DNA of 24,738 nucleotides from Tannerella sp. oral taxon 808 (GCA_002890585.1 MIQB01000026.1:1-24738), one strand, 5' to 3'; counted from the first letter of the stretch, positions 6,711 through 14,874 are shown. Program-made: numbers and translations. The notes: generated by a model not told the origin, from the letters alone.

Positions 6711-7447
6711 CGCAGCCCTTTGCGGTCGTTATCCCTACCTATAATAATAGTCGCACCGTCGGCGGTGTGATCGACGAGGTGCTGCGGACAGGTGCACGGG
6801 TGATTGTGGTTAACGACGGATCGACGGATGGCACGGCCGACGTACTGCGAGGCTATGCCAAGCGGGGCGTGGAGATGGTGGCCTATGCGAAGAATCGCGG
6901 CAAGGGGTACGCCCTGTCGCGCGGCTTCGATCGGGCGGAGGCGATGGGGTTCGATCGCGTCGTGACGATGGATGCCGATGGGCAACACAGCGCAGCCGAC
7001 CTGCCACGCTTCATTGAAGCCACGGCCGTGCACCCGAACGCGTTGCTGATGGGCCGTCGGACGGTGGAGGGCGAGATGCCGCAGGGCAACACGTTCGCCA
7101 ACCGGCTGTCGAACTTCTGGTTCGCCGTGCAGACGGGCCACCGCCTGCGTGACACGCAGAACGGGTTCCGCCTCTATCCGCTATCGGCCATGCGTGGCAT
7201 GCGTCCGCTGACGTCGCGCTACGAGGCCGAGTTAGAGTTGGCCGTGCGTTGTGCGTGGCGCGGGCTGCCCATCGTGGCCATCCCCGTGACCGTCAACTAT
7301 GCTCCCCCGGGCGGTCGCGTGACGCACTTCCGACCAGGGCGCGACTTCCTCCGCATCAGTCTGCTCAATACGGCACTCACCCTGCTGGCACTTGTGTATG
7401 GTTACCCGTCGATGCTCGTTCGGCGGATCATACGGCGCCCAGCCTAA
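6707..7447 (+). CDS. Family 2 glycosyltransferase (DPM1/polyprenyl-phosphate type)
   Basis: The 246-residue GT-A enzyme has the nucleotide-binding start VVIPTYNNSRTVGG (8-20), VVNDGSTDGT (34-43) and the metal-binding DADGQH (89-94). It resembles dolichyl-phosphate mannose synthase-like transferases, which move sugars from nucleotide donors to lipid carriers at the inner face of the membrane. YEAELELAVRCAWRGLPIVAIPV is the usual C-terminal acceptor-side region, and a hydrophobic stretch near 220-235 with basic residues after it may anchor the protein. The start at 6707 gives an ATGA overlap with the FabZ-like gene. Sequence further upstream in this frame is only the shadow of that gene. In aryl-polyene-like clusters such an enzyme could glycosylate the lipid product; donor and acceptor cannot be told from sequence. 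Confidence 0.85.
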   Translation: MTQPFAVVIPTYNNSRTVGGVIDEVLRTGARVIVVNDGSTDGTADVLRGYAKRGVEMVAYAKNRGKGYALSRGFDRAEAMGFDRVVTMDADGQHSAADLPRFIEATAVHPNALLMGRRTVEGEMPQGNTFANRLSNFWFAVQTGHRLRDTQNGFRLYPLSAMRGMRPLTSRYEAELELAVRCAWRGLPIVAIPVTVNYAPPGGRVTHFRPGRDFLRISLLNTALTLLALVYGYPSMLVRRIIRRPA

Positions 7448-7522
7448 TTATCAATGATTAATGATTAATGATTATCCGGGTACTCGCCTGATAATTGATC
7501 CTTGACAATTAATAATTGAATC
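7448..7522. repeat. ATTAATGATT-type AT-rich intergenic motif
   Basis: The 75-bp gap between the glycosyltransferase and rmuC holds several overlapping copies of AATGATTAATGATTA and AATTAATAATTGA. The same vocabulary (ATTAATCATT and its complement) occurs at about ten other intergenic places before 9620. No TAnnTTTG box is seen here, so rmuC may be read from upstream or from a promoter I cannot recognise. Confidence 0.6.
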
Positions 7523-8965
7523 ATGCCCCTTCTCTATTTATTGATCGGCCTTGCGGTGGGCTTTACCGCTGCCTGGTTTATCCTTCATGCGCGTAGCCGC
7601 AACCAGCTCTTACAAGCTGAGCAGGCGTCGCGACAGGAGATGCAGCAATTAGAACAAACCTCACAACAGGAGCGGATGCAAGCCGAACAGGCTACCGAAC
7701 GCGAGTCGTTGCTCCGCCAGCGTGCCGAGTCAGACGCCGCCGAGCTGAAGCTGGAGCGCGATCGGTTATCGCAAGAGAACACCGCATTGCAAGCCGACCG
7801 TGCCGCCCTCGTCGCATCGATGGAGGCGCTGAAGCAGCAAGCAAAGACTGACGCGGCGCACCGTCAGCAGCGCTTCGACGAACAGATGGCACTGCTCAAG
7901 GAGCAGTTCCAGAACATGGCGCAACAGGTGCTCGACCACACCTCCGAGCGACTCAAGAGCGAAAACACGGAGCATATGGAGCGCTTCACCCTACCCCTCC
8001 GCGAAAACCTGACGCAGCTGCGCACGGCTATCGAGAAAACGAACGATGCCACAACGCGCAACACGGCATCGCTAGCCGAACAGCTCCGCCAGATGGTAGC
8101 CCAGACGGAACGCATGGATCGCACAGCCACTAACCTGACGAACGCCCTACGCGGCGATAACAAACAGGTCGGCGACTGGGGCGAGTTGATGCTCAGCGAG
8201 CTGCTCGACGCGCAGGGATTCACCCGCGGACTGAACTACGACGTACAAGACACCCTAACCGACGAGCGCGGCCAAGCCGTGACGCACGATGAGTCGGGCC
8301 GACGTATGCGCCCGGACGTCGTCCTGCATTACCCCGACAACGAGGACGTCGTGATCGACGCCAAGGTCTCCATCAAGGCCTACTCCGATTATGTCGCCGC
8401 CACAGACGACATCGCCCGCCGCCACCACTTGGAGCGTCACTTGCAGAGTGTCCGCTCGCACGTCACAGAGCTGGCTCGCAAGGACTACAGCCGCTACATC
8501 TCCGCCCCGCGACGCGCTGTGGAGTTCGTCATCATGTTCGTCCCCAACGATGCCGCCCTGCAATTGGCTCTGGCGAACGATCCCAAGCTGTGGCAGTCGG
8601 CCTTCGAGCAGAAGGTGTTCATCACCGGCACGCAAAACCTCTACGCCATCCTCCGCATGATCGGCATCGCCTGGCGCCAGCACACGCAGACGGAGAACCA
8701 GCAACGCATCTTCCGGCTGGCCGACGAGCTACTCCGCCGCGTGGGCGACTTCATCAAACGTTTCGACAGGGTGGGCGACAGCATCCGCTCCCTTTCTAAG
8801 GACTACGACGAGGCGCACAACAAGGTCTACAGCGGCCGGCAGAGCATCGTGCAGAAGGCCAATGAGCTGAAGGCGCTCGGCGTGAAGGAATCTGAGAAAT
8901 ATCCGCTGCCCACGGCAGAGTTCGCCTTCGACGACGAGGCCGCAACCGAAGAAAAGAAGGAGTAA
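7523..8965 (+). CDS. rmuC: RmuC family DNA recombination protein
   Basis: The 480-residue protein has one N-terminal membrane helix (about 2-22), a long Gln/Glu/Ala-rich coiled coil (about 27-140) and the RmuC nuclease-like domain (about 200-440). That domain includes KQVGDWGELMLSELLDAQGF and RPDVVLHYPDNEDVVIDAK, whose D...DAK pattern fits a PD-(D/E)xK-type fold. RmuC limits some forms of inverted-repeat or short-homology rearrangement in E. coli; the exact reaction is not settled. This is of interest in a region full of inverted repeats, but RmuC is common in bacteria. The TRIC-type gene follows after 6 bases, so the two form an operon. Confidence 0.92.
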   Translation: MPLLYLLIGLAVGFTAAWFILHARSRNQLLQAEQASRQEMQQLEQTSQQERMQAEQATERESLLRQRAESDAAELKLERDRLSQENTALQADRAALVASMEALKQQAKTDAAHRQQRFDEQMALLKEQFQNMAQQVLDHTSERLKSENTEHMERFTLPLRENLTQLRTAIEKTNDATTRNTASLAEQLRQMVAQTERMDRTATNLTNALRGDNKQVGDWGELMLSELLDAQGFTRGLNYDVQDTLTDERGQAVTHDESGRRMRPDVVLHYPDNEDVVIDAKVSIKAYSDYVAATDDIARRHHLERHLQSVRSHVTELARKDYSRYISAPRRAVEFVIMFVPNDAALQLALANDPKLWQSAFEQKVFITGTQNLYAILRMIGIAWRQHTQTENQQRIFRLADELLRRVGDFIKRFDRVGDSIRSLSKDYDEAHNKVYSGRQSIVQKANELKALGVKESEKYPLPTAEFAFDDEAATEEKKE

Positions 8966-8971
8966 CGGCTC

Positions 8972-9592
8972 ATGGATTCTCTACCCCTCTCCCTCCGCGA
9001 GGCGATCGAGTACATTGGCACGATCGTCTTTGCCATTAGCGGCATTCGGCTGGCTGCCGCCAAAGGTTTCGATTGGTTTGGCGCATTCGTCGTTGGATTC
9101 GTGACGGCCATCGGCGGCGGAACGGTGCGCGATCTGCTCCTCGACGTGACGCCTTTCTGGATGCTCAGTCCGGCTTACCTCTGGTGCACGCTCTTAGGCA
9201 TGATCGTCGTCTTCATCTTCAATCGCCAATTGGTGCGCCTCGACCTGCCCTTCTTCATCTTCGATGCCATCGGGCTGGCGCTCTTCGTCGTGATCGGCAT
9301 CGAGAAAACGCTCGATCTCAAGTATCCCTTTTGGGTGGCGATCACGATGGGCACGATCACAGGCATTGTGGGCGGCGTGATGCGCGACAACTTCATCAAC
9401 GAAACGCCGCTCGTCTTCCGAAAAGAGATCTACGCCTTAGCCTGCGTGATGGGCGGTACCGTCTTCGCTGCCTGCTATTACTTCCACCTCGGGCATGAGG
9501 TGAGCGAGCTATCGGCCGCGGGCACCATCCTCGTCATCCGCATCTTAGCCATCAAATACCACTGGCATCTGCCCAAGATGAAGCTACGGTAA
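8972..9592 (+). CDS. TRIC/YicG (UPF0126) family membrane protein
   Basis: The 206-residue protein has about seven membrane helices arranged as two similar halves. Each half carries the family glycine-rich motif: GGGTVRDLL at 48-56 and GGVMRDNF at 134-141. Bacterial members (YicG, YadS) share a fold with eukaryotic TRIC cation channels and form trimers in the inner membrane; the physiological ion is not firmly known. It begins 6 bases after rmuC ends. Its end is only 17 bases from the end of the convergent manA gene, leaving no room for a separate terminator. Confidence 0.9.
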   Translation: MDSLPLSLREAIEYIGTIVFAISGIRLAAAKGFDWFGAFVVGFVTAIGGGTVRDLLLDVTPFWMLSPAYLWCTLLGMIVVFIFNRQLVRLDLPFFIFDAIGLALFVVIGIEKTLDLKYPFWVAITMGTITGIVGGVMRDNFINETPLVFRKEIYALACVMGGTVFAACYYFHLGHEVSELSAAGTILVIRILAIKYHWHLPKMKLR

Positions 9593-9609
9593 GGGGGGAT
9601 TATTAATGA

Positions 9610-10590
9610 TCAATTATCTGCCGGGATATACGTCTCCAACAGCTTCGCGCCGCCAGGTGAGGGCGTGAGCGTGACGGAATGCGTCGTGGCGGGCAGGAGT
9701 ATCGTCTGGCCACGGCGGAGCGTGCACTCCCGGCCGTCATCGTCGCGGATGGTCGCGGCGCCCTCCGTGCAGATGTAAATGACGAAGGAGTCCAGCCGGG
9801 CGAAGTCGCGCGTCATGGGCTGCGAGGTGAGGTCGATGAGGTGGGTCGTGAAGTAGGGGCAGTGAGCCAGCTCGACGGCGCTGTCGGGGCGGGGCGTGTA
9901 GTGCGTGCGATGGTCGGGCAGGTAGGTGTAGTCGATGGCGTCGAGGGCCTGGGCGATGTGGAGCTCGCGCGGGCGGCCGTCGGCGTCGCGGCGGTCGTAG
10001 TCATAGATGCGGTACGTCACGTCGCTCGTCTGCTGGATCTCGGCCACGAAGCAGCCGGAGCCGATGGCGTGTATGCGTCCGGCAGGAAGGAAGAAGACGT
10101 CGCCGGGGCGAACCTCGTAGCGGCGGAGCACCTCCATGATGGTGCCCTCCTTCACGCGGCGGCGGAACTCGTCGGCGTCGATGGGGCGAGAGAAGCCGCT
10201 GTAGAGCACGGCGCCAGGAAGGGCATGAATGACATACCACATTTCCGTCTTGCCGAGGGCGCTGTGACGCTCGCGCGCCAGCTCGTCGCCGGGGTGAACT
10301 TGCACGGAGAGGTCGTCGTGGGCATCGATGAACTTGATGAGGAGCGGGAAGCGCTCGCCGAAGCGATCCATCACGCTGCGGCCAACAAGGCTGGCGCCAT
10401 GCGTGCGGATCAGTTCGTCGAGGGGTGTGCCCGATTCGGAGCCGCTCGCCACGACGGAGCGCCGGCCTTCGACATCGGAGAGCTCCCAGCTCTCGCCGAT
10501 CTTACGCGGATCAGCGGGCAGGCCTTTGAAGGGGCAAATGGCTGCGCCGCCCCAGAGCACTTCTTTCAGAATAGGGTGGAACAGATACAT
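9610..10590 (-). CDS. manA: Mannose-6-phosphate isomerase, class I short form
   Basis: The 326-residue cupin enzyme interconverts mannose-6-phosphate and fructose-6-phosphate in the cytoplasm. Zinc ligands are visible: Q97 and H99 in LSVQVHPGD, E116 in GKTEMWYV, and H174 in LPAGRIHAIGSG. The YRIYDYDR motif near 193-200 is also typical. The size matches the short Bacillus-type ManA rather than the 390-residue E. coli form. The ATG at 10590 gives the standard N-terminus (MYLFHPILKEVLWGG). The frame stays open for 162 codons further upstream into glgB, but that part is low-complexity shadow sequence. It lies 97 bp downstream of glgB on the same strand and may be co-transcribed. Confidence 0.92.
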   Translation of the reverse strand: MYLFHPILKEVLWGGAAICPFKGLPADPRKIGESWELSDVEGRRSVVASGSESGTPLDELIRTHGASLVGRSVMDRFGERFPLLIKFIDAHDDLSVQVHPGDELARERHSALGKTEMWYVIHALPGAVLYSGFSRPIDADEFRRRVKEGTIMEVLRRYEVRPGDVFFLPAGRIHAIGSGCFVAEIQQTSDVTYRIYDYDRRDADGRPRELHIAQALDAIDYTYLPDHRTHYTPRPDSAVELAHCPYFTTHLIDLTSQPMTRDFARLDSFVIYICTEGAATIRDDDGRECTLRRGQTILLPATTHSVTLTPSPGGAKLLETYIPADN

Positions 10591-10591
10591 A

Positions 10592-10677
10592 GTTACGAGT
10601 GACGGGTGACGGGTTACGAGTGACGAACGACAAATAATAAGTGACAGGCAGGGGCGGAACGCCGTGGATCCGCCCCT
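10592..10677. repeat. 21-bp-spaced direct repeat and GC hairpin between glgB and manA
   Basis: GTTACGAGTGACG occurs at 10592-10604 and again at 10613-10625, exactly 21 bp apart, with a partial copy between. Further along, AGGGGCGGA (10650-10658) pairs with TCCGCCCCT (10669-10677) around a 10-base loop. On the minus strand these lie after glgB and just ahead of the manA start. No T-run follows the hairpin, so termination is doubtful. Confidence 0.7.
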
Positions 10678-10687
10678 ATGCCCAGAT

Positions 10688-12751
10688 TCATCTCTTCGCT
10701 TTCCGCTTTGTGCCCCCCTTCGCTCGTGACTTAGCGCTTGTGGCCCTCCGCAACACCATCGCCGTGCGGGCGGGGATGTAGAGCTTGAGCCAGCCCTTGC
10801 CGTCGGGGGCGTAGAGGGGATCGTGCTGGGTGAGGTGCTCCACGGTGTCGTCGGTGAGGCCGTTTCCGCCGAAGCGCGGATCGTCGGTGTTGAGCACGAC
10901 GCGATAGCTGCCCTCGGGCGTGAGGAGGCCGTAGTCGGTGAAGGATTGCGTGGGGCTGAAATTGAAGACGAAGACGAGATCGCCGCGCATGTAGGCCAAG
11001 ACTTGATCGCCGTCGTTGTCCCACACCTTTTGCAGGGGGAGCGCCTGGAAGCTGCGGACGCTGTGGATGAGCTCAAGCATGGCCCGGTCGAAGTCGCCGA
11101 GGAAGTGATACTTCAGATCTTGATTGTCGACGAGGCTCCATTGCCGACGCGCATATTTATACGACCAGCCGTTGCCCTCGCGGGGGAAGTCGATCCACTC
11201 CGGGTGGCCGAACTCGTTGCCCATGAAGTTCAGGTAGCCGCCGTTGATGGTGGTGGCCGTCACGAGGCGGATCATCTTGTGCAGGGCCAGACCGCGCTCC
11301 ACCATGAGGTTTCGGTCAGACGTCTGCATGTGCCAATACATGTCGGCATCGATGAGCCAAAAGATGATCGTCTTATCGCCCACCAAGGCTTGGTCGTGGC
11401 TCTCGGCGTAACTGATCGTCTTCTCGTCGGCGCGGCGGTTCGTCGTCTCCCACCAGATGGCCGAGGGGTGCCAGTCTTCGTCCTTCTTCTCCTTGAGGGT
11501 CTTGATCCAGAAGTCGGGGATGTTCATGGCCATGCGGTAGTCGAAGCCGTAGCCACCGTCCTCGAAGCGTGCGGCGAGGCCGGGCATGCCGCTGACCTCT
11601 TCGGCGATGGTGACGGCGTGTGGATTGACCTCATGGATGAGCTTGTTGGCGAGCGTGAGGTAGACGATGGCGTCGCCGTCCTGATGGCCGTTGTAATAAT
11701 CGCCGTAGTTGCTGAAGGCTTCGCCGAGGCCGTGGCTGTAGTAGAGCATGGAGGTGACGCCGTCGAAGCGGAAGCCGTCGAAGCGGTATTCGTCGAGCCA
11801 GAACTTGCAGTTGGAGAGCAGGAAGTGGAGCACTTCGTTGCGGCCGTAGTCGAAGCAGAGCGAGTCCCAGGCGCTGTGTTCGCGCCGCTCGCCGGTGTGG
11901 AAGTATTGGTGATACGAGCCATCGAAACGGCCGAGGCCTTCGACTTCGTTCTTGACGGCGTGGCTGTGGACGATGTCCATGATGACAGCCAGCCCGAGTG
12001 CGTGGGCGTCGTCGATGAGGCGCTTCAGTTCTTCGGGTGTGCCGAAGCGCGACGAGGCGGCGAAGAAGCTGCTGACGTGGTAGCCGAAGGATCCGTAGTA
12101 GGGGTGCTCCTGAATGGCCATGATTTGGATGGCGTTGTATCCGTCGCGGGCCACGCGCGGCAGGACATTCTGGCGGAACTCCTCGTAGGTGCCTGTGCGC
12201 TCCGCCTCGGTGGCCATGCCGATGTGGCACTCGTAGATGAGCAGCGGATTGGTGTCAGGCCGGAAGTCGGCAACGCGGAAGCGGTACGCCTCCTCGGGCG
12301 CCCAGACCTGGGCGGAGAAGATCTTCGTCTCCTCGTCTTGCACCACGCGCTGGCACCAGGCCGGGATGCGTTCGCCGGCGCCCCCCTCCCACTCCATGCG
12401 CAGCTTGTAGAGGTCGCCGTGGTGGAGCGCGTCGGCCGGCAGGGTGACCTCCCAATGGCCGGCCTCGCCATCGAGGCGTGCGAGGCGGTAGCTTTCGTTT
12501 TTCTCCCATCCGTTAAAGTCGCCGACGAGGTAGATGGCCGTGGCGTTCGGTGCCCATTCACGGAACACCCAGCCGTCGGCCGTGCGGTGCAGGCCGAAGT
12601 AGAGGTAGCCGGAGGCGAAGTCCGAGAGGCTTTGCCGTCCGTTTTGTGTCAGGTCGTTTTCCTTCTTGATCACGTCGTTGTGTCGCCCTTCGATGGCCTC
12701 GGCGTACGGCTCGAGCCACGGGTCTTTCTGAATCAGCACGGGTTTGTTCAT
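10688..12751 (-). CDS. glgB: 1,4-alpha-glucan (glycogen) branching enzyme, GH13
   Basis: The 687-residue enzyme makes alpha-1,6 branches in glycogen. Residues 45-160 are the CBM48-like N-terminal domain (YFGLHRTADGWVFREWAPNA, VGDFNGWE). The GH13 barrel runs from about 165 to 560. The nucleophile is D330 in DGFRFDGVTSM, the acid/base is E384 in TIAEEVSGMP, and the third acid is D453 in AESHDQ. The motif RFDGVTSMLYYSHG resembles the GH13_8 (eukaryote-like) branching enzymes rather than the E. coli GH13_9 type. A C-terminal beta domain ends in a Lys/Arg-rich tail. Start is the ATG at 12751 or the adjacent one at 12754. A TACCTTTG box lies about 125 bp upstream. No other glycogen gene is in the window. 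Confidence 0.95.
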   Translation of the reverse strand: MNKPVLIQKDPWLEPYAEAIEGRHNDVIKKENDLTQNGRQSLSDFASGYLYFGLHRTADGWVFREWAPNATAIYLVGDFNGWEKNESYRLARLDGEAGHWEVTLPADALHHGDLYKLRMEWEGGAGERIPAWCQRVVQDEETKIFSAQVWAPEEAYRFRVADFRPDTNPLLIYECHIGMATEAERTGTYEEFRQNVLPRVARDGYNAIQIMAIQEHPYYGSFGYHVSSFFAASSRFGTPEELKRLIDDAHALGLAVIMDIVHSHAVKNEVEGLGRFDGSYHQYFHTGERREHSAWDSLCFDYGRNEVLHFLLSNCKFWLDEYRFDGFRFDGVTSMLYYSHGLGEAFSNYGDYYNGHQDGDAIVYLTLANKLIHEVNPHAVTIAEEVSGMPGLAARFEDGGYGFDYRMAMNIPDFWIKTLKEKKDEDWHPSAIWWETTNRRADEKTISYAESHDQALVGDKTIIFWLIDADMYWHMQTSDRNLMVERGLALHKMIRLVTATTINGGYLNFMGNEFGHPEWIDFPREGNGWSYKYARRQWSLVDNQDLKYHFLGDFDRAMLELIHSVRSFQALPLQKVWDNDGDQVLAYMRGDLVFVFNFSPTQSFTDYGLLTPEGSYRVVLNTDDPRFGGNGLTDDTVEHLTQHDPLYAPDGKGWLKLYIPARTAMVLRRATSAKSRAKGGTKRKAKR

Positions 12752-12875
12752 CATTTCTATGTACTTTAAGTGTATAGTAATCGGTGTGGGGGCGGATCTA
12801 TGTGCCCGCCCGAGGTCGCGCCCATTCTCGGGGGGGCATGGTTTGCGATTCATTCCTGATCGTAAACAACGGCGG

Positions 12876-12883
12876 CAAAGGTA
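12876..12883 (-). promoter_or_regulatory. Probable -7 box for glgB
   Basis: Read on the minus strand, TACCTTTG matches TAnnTTTG exactly. A -33 TTTG is not clear. Transcription from here would give a leader of roughly 115 bases before glgB. Confidence 0.45.
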
Positions 12884-12910
12884 AACGGGGCATCTGTTTT
12901 CGGTTAAGCG

Positions 12911-13056
12911 GCTGCCGCGGTGGCAAATCCAGCTCGTTTCCCGGATCCCTCAGCCGTCGCGGTGCCAAATCCAGCTCGTTTCCCAATCACCCAACCGTCG
13001 CGGTGCCAAATCCTGCTCGTTTTCCCGATCCCCCGGTCGTCGGGGGCCAAATAGGC
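12911..13056. repeat. GC-rich tandem array, 41-42 bp unit, about 3.5 copies
   Basis: The anchor CAAATCC/CAAATA starts at 12924, 12966, 13007 and 13048 (spacings 42, 41, 41). The unit reads CCGTCGCGGTGCCAAATCC then AGCTCGTTTCCC then a variable GATCCC-like part. The last junction, CCCCCG-GTCGT-CGGGGG, is a 6-bp stem. It lies between glgB and the AT-rich array at 13085. Copies in opposite orientation occur at 13531-13600. Confidence 0.9.
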
Positions 13057-13084
13057 GCGTTTATGAAAATCTTTTATAATGAGT

Positions 13085-13520
13085 GTGTCTGATTTACGAT
13101 GTAAATTGAATGCTTTCATAGGTGTTGTATATTACTTACTGCGTAAATTGACGTATTTCATATTCATTGTATACAACAAACGGCGTAAATTGAATGCTTT
13201 TAATATACGCGTGCTCTATATACATCGTTAATCATAGGCTTTTACTATAAAAGCATCGTACTTACACCGTAAATTATAGGCTTTTACTGTAAAAGCATCC
13301 GATTTACACCGTAAATTATAGGCTTTCACTATAAAAGCATACGATTTACACCGTAAATTAAGCACATCTATATTAAAAGCATTCGATTTACGACGTAAAT
13401 TATACACTATCAATATAAAAGCATTGAATTAACGGAGTAAATCATATACCATCAAGATGAAAGCATTCGATTTGCATCGTAAATCAGACACGCTCATCAT
13501 AAAAGATCCCCATAAACAAT
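13085..13520. repeat. AT-rich tandem array, exactly 42 bp, ten units
   Basis: The anchor GTAAAT (once GTTAAT) starts at 13101, 13143, 13185, 13227, 13269, 13311, 13353, 13395, 13437 and 13479, a constant 42-bp step. Central units carry two inverted repeats: ATTTAC-ACC-GTAAAT across the unit junction, and GCTTTTA-CTA-TAAAAGC in the middle. Junction bases are best kept and the middle drifts, especially in the first three and last four units. The AT-rich composition contrasts strongly with the GC-rich genes. Since 42 is a multiple of three, a frame stays open on the minus strand with a 14-residue peptide repeat, but nothing suggests it is expressed. Confidence 0.95.
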
Positions 13521-13530
13521 GAAGTTCAGC

Positions 13531-13600
13531 CCCCGACGGCCGGGAGATCGGAGAAACGAGCTGGATTTGCCACCGCGACGGCCGGGAGAATCGGCATCGC
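13531..13600. repeat. Inverted copies of the 12911 array
   Basis: GACGGCCGGGAGA occurs at 13535 and 13577, 42 bp apart, with AAACGAGCTGGATTTGCCACC between. This is the reverse complement of the unit at 12911-13056. The AT-rich array is therefore bracketed by the same GC-rich unit in opposite orientations. The copies end just before the M16 peptidase stop codon. Confidence 0.85.
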
Positions 13601-13620
13601 GGCTGTTTTCGGGTCCCGGC

Positions 13621-14850
13621 TCACTCGTAAATCAAAAAAGAGAGCCGCTCGGGGGCAAACACGTCGCGGGCAACGGAAAACACCTCGTCGGCCGTGACCT
13701 CCTCGATGCGGCGGGCCGTTTCGGCGGGGGTGTCGCAGCGGCCGAAGCGGAGGAAGGACTTGCCGAGGGTGAGGAAGAGGCCCTCGCGGTTGTCGCTGGC
13801 CACGTGTAGCTGCCCGACGGCCTGCTTCTTGGCGGCGGCGAGCTGCGAGGGCGTGAGGGGGCGGGCGCGGAGGCGATCCAGCTCGGCGCGGACGAGGCTG
13901 AGAGCCTGCTGGCGGTGGCGGGGATCGGTGCCGAAATAGATGGTGCAGAGGCCGGCGTCGGTGTAGCAGGTAAGGTTCGACTCGACGCCGTAGACGAGGC
14001 CGCGGCGCTCGCGCAGGGCAACGTTGAGGCGGCTGTTCATGCCGGGGCCGCCGAGGATGTTGTTGAGCAAGTAGAGCGGGGCGTGGCGCGGGTCGAAGAG
14101 GTGGCATGCGCGGGCGCCAAGGACGACGTGCGACTGGTGGGTGCGTTTGCGGCAGATGGCCTCGCGCGGCGTCAGCTCGTCTGGGGGCGTGCGGTGGTGC
14201 GGAGCCGTGGCGGTGGGCAGGTCGGCAAAGTGGCGTTCTGCGAGGCGCACGACGCGCCGGAAGTCGGCCGGGCCCATGGAGAAGAAGACCATGTTCGGAG
14301 CCGTGTAATAACGCGCCATGAAGGATCGTCCGCGGGCGGCGTCGAAGCGTCGCAGGGTGCGTTTGTTGCCGAGGATGGGTCGGCCGAGGGGGTGCGTGCC
14401 GAAAAGCTGCGATTCGTATTCGTCGAAGATGAGTTCTGCGGGTGCGTCTTCGTAAGATCTGATCTCGTCGAGGATCACCTCGCGCTCCTTCTCGATCTCG
14501 GCGTCGGGGAAGCGTGCGTGTGTGGCGAGGTCGGCCAGCAGCTCGGTGGCGCGGGCCAGGTGTGGCGCGGGGAAGACGGCGTAGAGGAAGGTCTCCTCCT
14601 TCGTGGTGTAGGCATCCAGATCGCCGCCGACGGCCTCCATACGGTTGAGGATGTGCCATGCTCGGCGTCGCAGGGTACCTTTGAATAGCATATGTTCCAC
14701 GAAGTGAGCCAATCCGCTCTCGTCCGGCGCCTCGTCGCGCGTTCCGGCATCCACGGCCAGCCCGCAGTATGCCACGGGCGAATCAGTGGGCAGATGCACC
14801 AGGCGCAGTCCGTTAGGCAAGGTGTGTGTGAGTGGGGTAGTCTCCGTCAT
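13621..14850 (-). CDS. M16 family zinc metallopeptidase (processing-protease type)
   Basis: The 409-residue protein is a single-chain M16B-type peptidase of the mitochondrial-processing-peptidase-like group common in bacteria. The inverted zinc motif HFVEH sits at 49-53 (H49, E52 and H53). The downstream glutamate lies in EKEREVILDEI at 119-130, E129 being 76 residues after H53. This matches the active subunit rather than the inactive partner. LVYGVESNLTCYTDAGL in the second half is the usual region of the C-terminal M16 domain. No signal peptide is seen, so it is probably cytoplasmic. A TACTTTTG box lies 25 bp upstream of the start. No partner M16 gene is adjacent. Confidence 0.9.
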   Translation of the reverse strand: MTETTPLTHTLPNGLRLVHLPTDSPVAYCGLAVDAGTRDEAPDESGLAHFVEHMLFKGTLRRRAWHILNRMEAVGGDLDAYTTKEETFLYAVFPAPHLARATELLADLATHARFPDAEIEKEREVILDEIRSYEDAPAELIFDEYESQLFGTHPLGRPILGNKRTLRRFDAARGRSFMARYYTAPNMVFFSMGPADFRRVVRLAERHFADLPTATAPHHRTPPDELTPREAICRKRTHQSHVVLGARACHLFDPRHAPLYLLNNILGGPGMNSRLNVALRERRGLVYGVESNLTCYTDAGLCTIYFGTDPRHRQQALSLVRAELDRLRARPLTPSQLAAAKKQAVGQLHVASDNREGLFLTLGKSFLRFGRCDTPAETARRIEEVTADEVFSVARDVFAPERLSFLIYE

Positions 14851-14874
14851 TGATTATTGTTCTTGCGGGGGGGA

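Noticed and set aside
10591..11076. N-terminal extension of ManA by 162 residues
   Set aside because: The added sequence is Ser/Thr/Pro low-complexity, overlaps glgB in another frame, and ManA homology starts exactly at the ATG at 10590.
10823..12769. Long plus-strand open frame antisense to glgB
   Set aside because: Its composition (Val, Glu, Ala and Gly rich) is that of a shadow of a GC-rich gene, and glgB on the other strand has every catalytic residue. The open frames antisense to the carboxyltransferase (16723-17778) and within the esterase gene (2061-3074) are rejected likewise.
13228..13413. Small minus-strand gene encoding a 14-residue repeat peptide
   Set aside because: The open frame is a by-product of a 42-bp repeat being divisible by three; it has no promoter or recognisable start context and the array continues beyond it on both sides.
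13085..13520. CRISPR array
   Set aside because: The short palindromic repeat and fixed spacing are CRISPR-like, but the intervening sequences are related to each other rather than unique, and no cas gene is present. The arrays at 1-180 and 18411-18595 fail for the same reason.
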